This document shows positions 61,360 to 64,000 of a stretch of 64,000 nt of DNA, in pieces (positions within the stretch are counted from its first letter, which is position 1; every line of letters begins with the position of its first letter). This DNA is from Lithospermum erythrorhizon (taxonomy: Eukaryota; Streptophyta; Magnoliopsida; Boraginales; Boraginaceae). The notes beneath the pieces were generated by a model. That model was not told where the DNA came from, did not search any database, and worked only from the letters and a program-made list of their open reading frames with translations. The stretch spans positions 186,001 to 250,000 of the forward strand of contig JADFUC010000166.1 of NCBI GenBank assembly GCA_019722365.1, written 5' to 3'. Made by a program: the position numbers and the translations under genes.

Positions 61360-64000
61360 AGACGTAATATAACACAAATGTCACATGATAAAGGGTATTG
61401 ATTGATTAGAATGAAGGGATCCCAAGGTTCCACTTCAAAGAATATGAGTTGTGTACAATTGTGTATTTAAGATGCAGTTTTTAGGTGTGCTTCATGGTGT
61501 TCTTTTCTTGACAGGTAAAAGAGAAAACTACTAGTTCTTCAATATAGGGAGCTAGCAATTTTTTGTTACGTTAATTATTAGTATAATAATTACTTATTTA
61601 TTCCAGTATTTGTGTAGTATATATCTTTCATGATGAATTACCAACCAAAGATTGGAATGTAGATGGTGAAATTTTAATTAATTTTAATTAATAAAATTTA
61701 TTTTTTATGGATTTATTAATTGGATTAATCTTTAACCGACGACGATTATATGCTATTGACATTGTGTTTATCCGAAAGACCGAATTAAATTGAAGTCGGG
61801 AGAAAACATTAGGGCTTCCTAAATTTAAAGACTGAGATTAACGGTTAAACCTTGCATTTTACATTAAATAAACTTTTACCTTTTTAAACCTCGAATAAGG
61901 CTGAAAGACAAGTGTGACTAAATTAACGAAGAAGCGAACGTCGGCGGCCAATAAATAAATTCATCCTCGACCTAAAAACTCTAAACAGGCGGCCCAAATC
62001 CTTTTTTGGAGATTGGGCTTAAGAAAATATCCGACTCGGGCCCGTGACCATCCCTCAAATTAATCACAAGATTTACGATCCACTGAAACGAACTCAAGTA
62101 ATCGTAATCAAAGTTCGAAAAGCCTATAAATACCAATATTTTAAAATAAAAAATCATAAATGGGGCTTTTTATAAAAAGCTTAAGCAGAAATAGAAAAGT
62201 TTGGCCTACAAGATTCTATAATCTGCCATTCTAACTCAAGATCTGCCATGCTGACTCGGCGATACTAAAGTTCGCTCAAATATGCACTCAAAACCACTGC
62301 CGAAGGTGGACAATCCGTAGTCTCCAACAAATAAAGAAGCCTCCCCCAACTAGTCAGAAACACGCCGGCTGAAACCCTTGTACTATATCCAATCCAAGAC
62401 GCATCGCTCGGGCCGAGCCTACCTCCTACACTCCAAAGAGCGTCCAACCCTCAAGCGAAGTTTTGACAATCCGAATCTCCGGGCATGGAGTTGTCCATCC
62501 CTAACAAATTGCAGTGAAACACGCCGGCCCCCCCGCACTACATCAAACTCAGTGGTAGTGATCAAGCCGCTGCCCCCACCTCGCATTAATCAAATAGCGC
62601 CAAAACATACGACGAGCACCATCCTGAATAAGTCAATGGTGGCTTCGAGATGCCCACTCAACCCCCCAAGTCAAAAATCAAAGCAGGATCAAGTCAAGGC
62701 TGAAACCTCCTCCGCCTAGCATCCAAAGATCGATACGCTTAGTTCGGGCCAAGCCCCACTGCCAGTAAAGCGAACTCCAACCTTGAGCTAAGGTTTAAGT
62801 CCAATATCACGCCGCTGCCTCTCAACTAGTCCTAAATTTAAACGAGACAAGCCTACTGAAACATCCTTACGGGATACATATCCAAGTCACCGTGACATCA
62901 AAAAGCCCCACCACACATCAAGTCGTTTACGCTTATCCGCCCACCCTATCCAAGCCAAAAAAAGGTGTCCAACTCACTGCCTAGTTTACCTATCCAATCA
63001 AGCGTGGAGATGTCCAAGTCCCACCCATCCAAATTTCCATATCTCAAGGATCCAAAGCTCAAAGAGCAACAACTCAAACTAATAATAACTACACGGATCA
63101 AGACTGCTCAAGAGCCCCGGTTCCTGACTCCATATCTCAAGCTCAAAGACTCAAGCCCCTGCCTGTACCTCCGACCGTGACACACATATCCAAATTAAGA
63201 CCTGCCGATCCAAATGAAGTCCATATCAAGTCAAGCCATATCAGACGCCAAGATACGTAGAAAGTACTGTACTAATAATAACCCCAACCGTCTGATAAAC
63301 TTTCTTTGCACTGTAAAGGATTTCTCCAAAATGTGTTTTATTATTCTGAGTTTATTGGCAATGGCCAAAATCTTCTTTGCAATACAAATTGCACGTCCGG
63401 GGTGGGACTATCTCTACTTTCGTCACTCCTCACTTGCAGGTTCTCTCTCAAGATGAACACATCTGAGGTCTCTCAGTTCCCAACATACTATCAGAACCAG
63501 TTAGAAGAACATCAGTTACCATCCGAAAGTCGCAATTTCAAGAACCTCTATATTGCCTAGTTCGGCCATGTCCCACACAGCGAAAGGGACATTGCATACT
63601 CAAGGTTCACACCTCGCGAAATGGGATCATCACTCATCCAAATATAGGTTCTCAAGCACCTACCATCCACGGAAAGAAACTAATCCGCATACGGGGTCAT
63701 ACGGGCGACCCTAAAGATTCCCTACATATCCGGCCATGATTTACTGTGATCACCACCATGTAGGAGCGTGTGTGAGTAGCCTCCCCTAACAAAGATGTAT
63801 GGAAGACACGGGCAAGCACATTAAGGCCAGAGTTAATCTTCTTTCTCTCATACGGCAGAGGAAATATACTCCATCACGAAAGCACTGACAAGCTACGTGG
63901 CTTTCGGCCATGGACCATACCTCCTCAAAAGGCGCCCCACGCCTCAAAGCGAAAGACCGAGTCACCCCTCACCCCGCCATACTGCCTTCAAGCACGTCCC
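61360..64000. other. Unassigned repeat-like region, possibly LTR sequence
   Basis: The first 300 bases are the old 3' side of the methyltransferase. From about 61900 the base composition changes: 62200-64000 is C- and A-rich on the plus strand, with many CCAAGTC, CATATC and CAAGC phrases and only short frames. A TATAAATA box at 62125-62132 precedes this part. It resembles the LTR or untranslated part of a large gypsy element running out of the window, but no primer site, gag or pol is seen. Confidence 0.35.

Noticed and set aside
62378..62719. 113-codon open frame near the window end
   Set aside because: Low-complexity Pro/Ser/Lys content in repeat-like DNA, and the first codon is TTG; no family recognised.

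Overview
This is a window of plant nuclear DNA. It has intron-rich genes with GT-AG splice sites, a nuclear-type tRNA-Cys(GCA), a peroxisomal LON2 protease, a purine permease, a pectin-methyltransferase-type gene, Stowaway-like MITEs bounded by TACTCCCTCC/GGAGGGAGTA, and Ty1/copia and Ty3/gypsy remnants. The AT-rich spacers and protein types suggest a eudicot; I could not identify the species.

Layout. 1-2730: 3' part of a gypsy-type LTR, its Met-tRNA primer-binding site and a frameshifted gag. 3417-8878 (-): a five-exon gene for an uncharacterised protein with a SHI/SRS-like zinc finger; its first intron carries MITEs and a relic copy of exon 1. 9792-11983: a small decayed copia element with two LTRs. 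15109-23170 (+): an intact 17-exon LON2 gene, 887 aa, ending in the peroxisomal signal SRL, with a SINE-like piece and an hAT-like MITE in introns. 23923-23994: tRNA-Cys. 25259-26551 (+): a two-exon purine permease. 26696-28425: a possible solo LTR. 29671-29913 (+): a small seed-maturation/LEA-like protein with ABRE, RY and TATA motifs upstream.

30-43 kb is AT-rich and gene-poor. It holds a 266-bp tandem array (37077-37735), a truncated 2-oxoglutarate dioxygenase pseudogene (38786-39448, -) and a long-inverted-repeat element (about 42545-43265). 44-51 kb is a SIRE-like copia element on the minus strand, split in its integrase by a 2-kb insertion with hAT-like ends. 53.1-54.6 kb is a second, plus-strand copia remnant. 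57982-61359 (+) is a methyltransferase (PMT family) gene that keeps its intron layout but has stops, a lost acceptor and frameshifts. The last 2.6 kb is repeat-like and unassigned.

The genes do not form a pathway; they are ordinary dispersed plant genes among repeats. Only LON2, the permease, the small LEA-like gene, the zinc-finger gene and the tRNA look functional. I found no clear new multi-gene system. The observations most worth following are the duplicated zinc-finger exon, the SHI-type finger in a non-SRS protein, the 266-bp array and the nested transposon.
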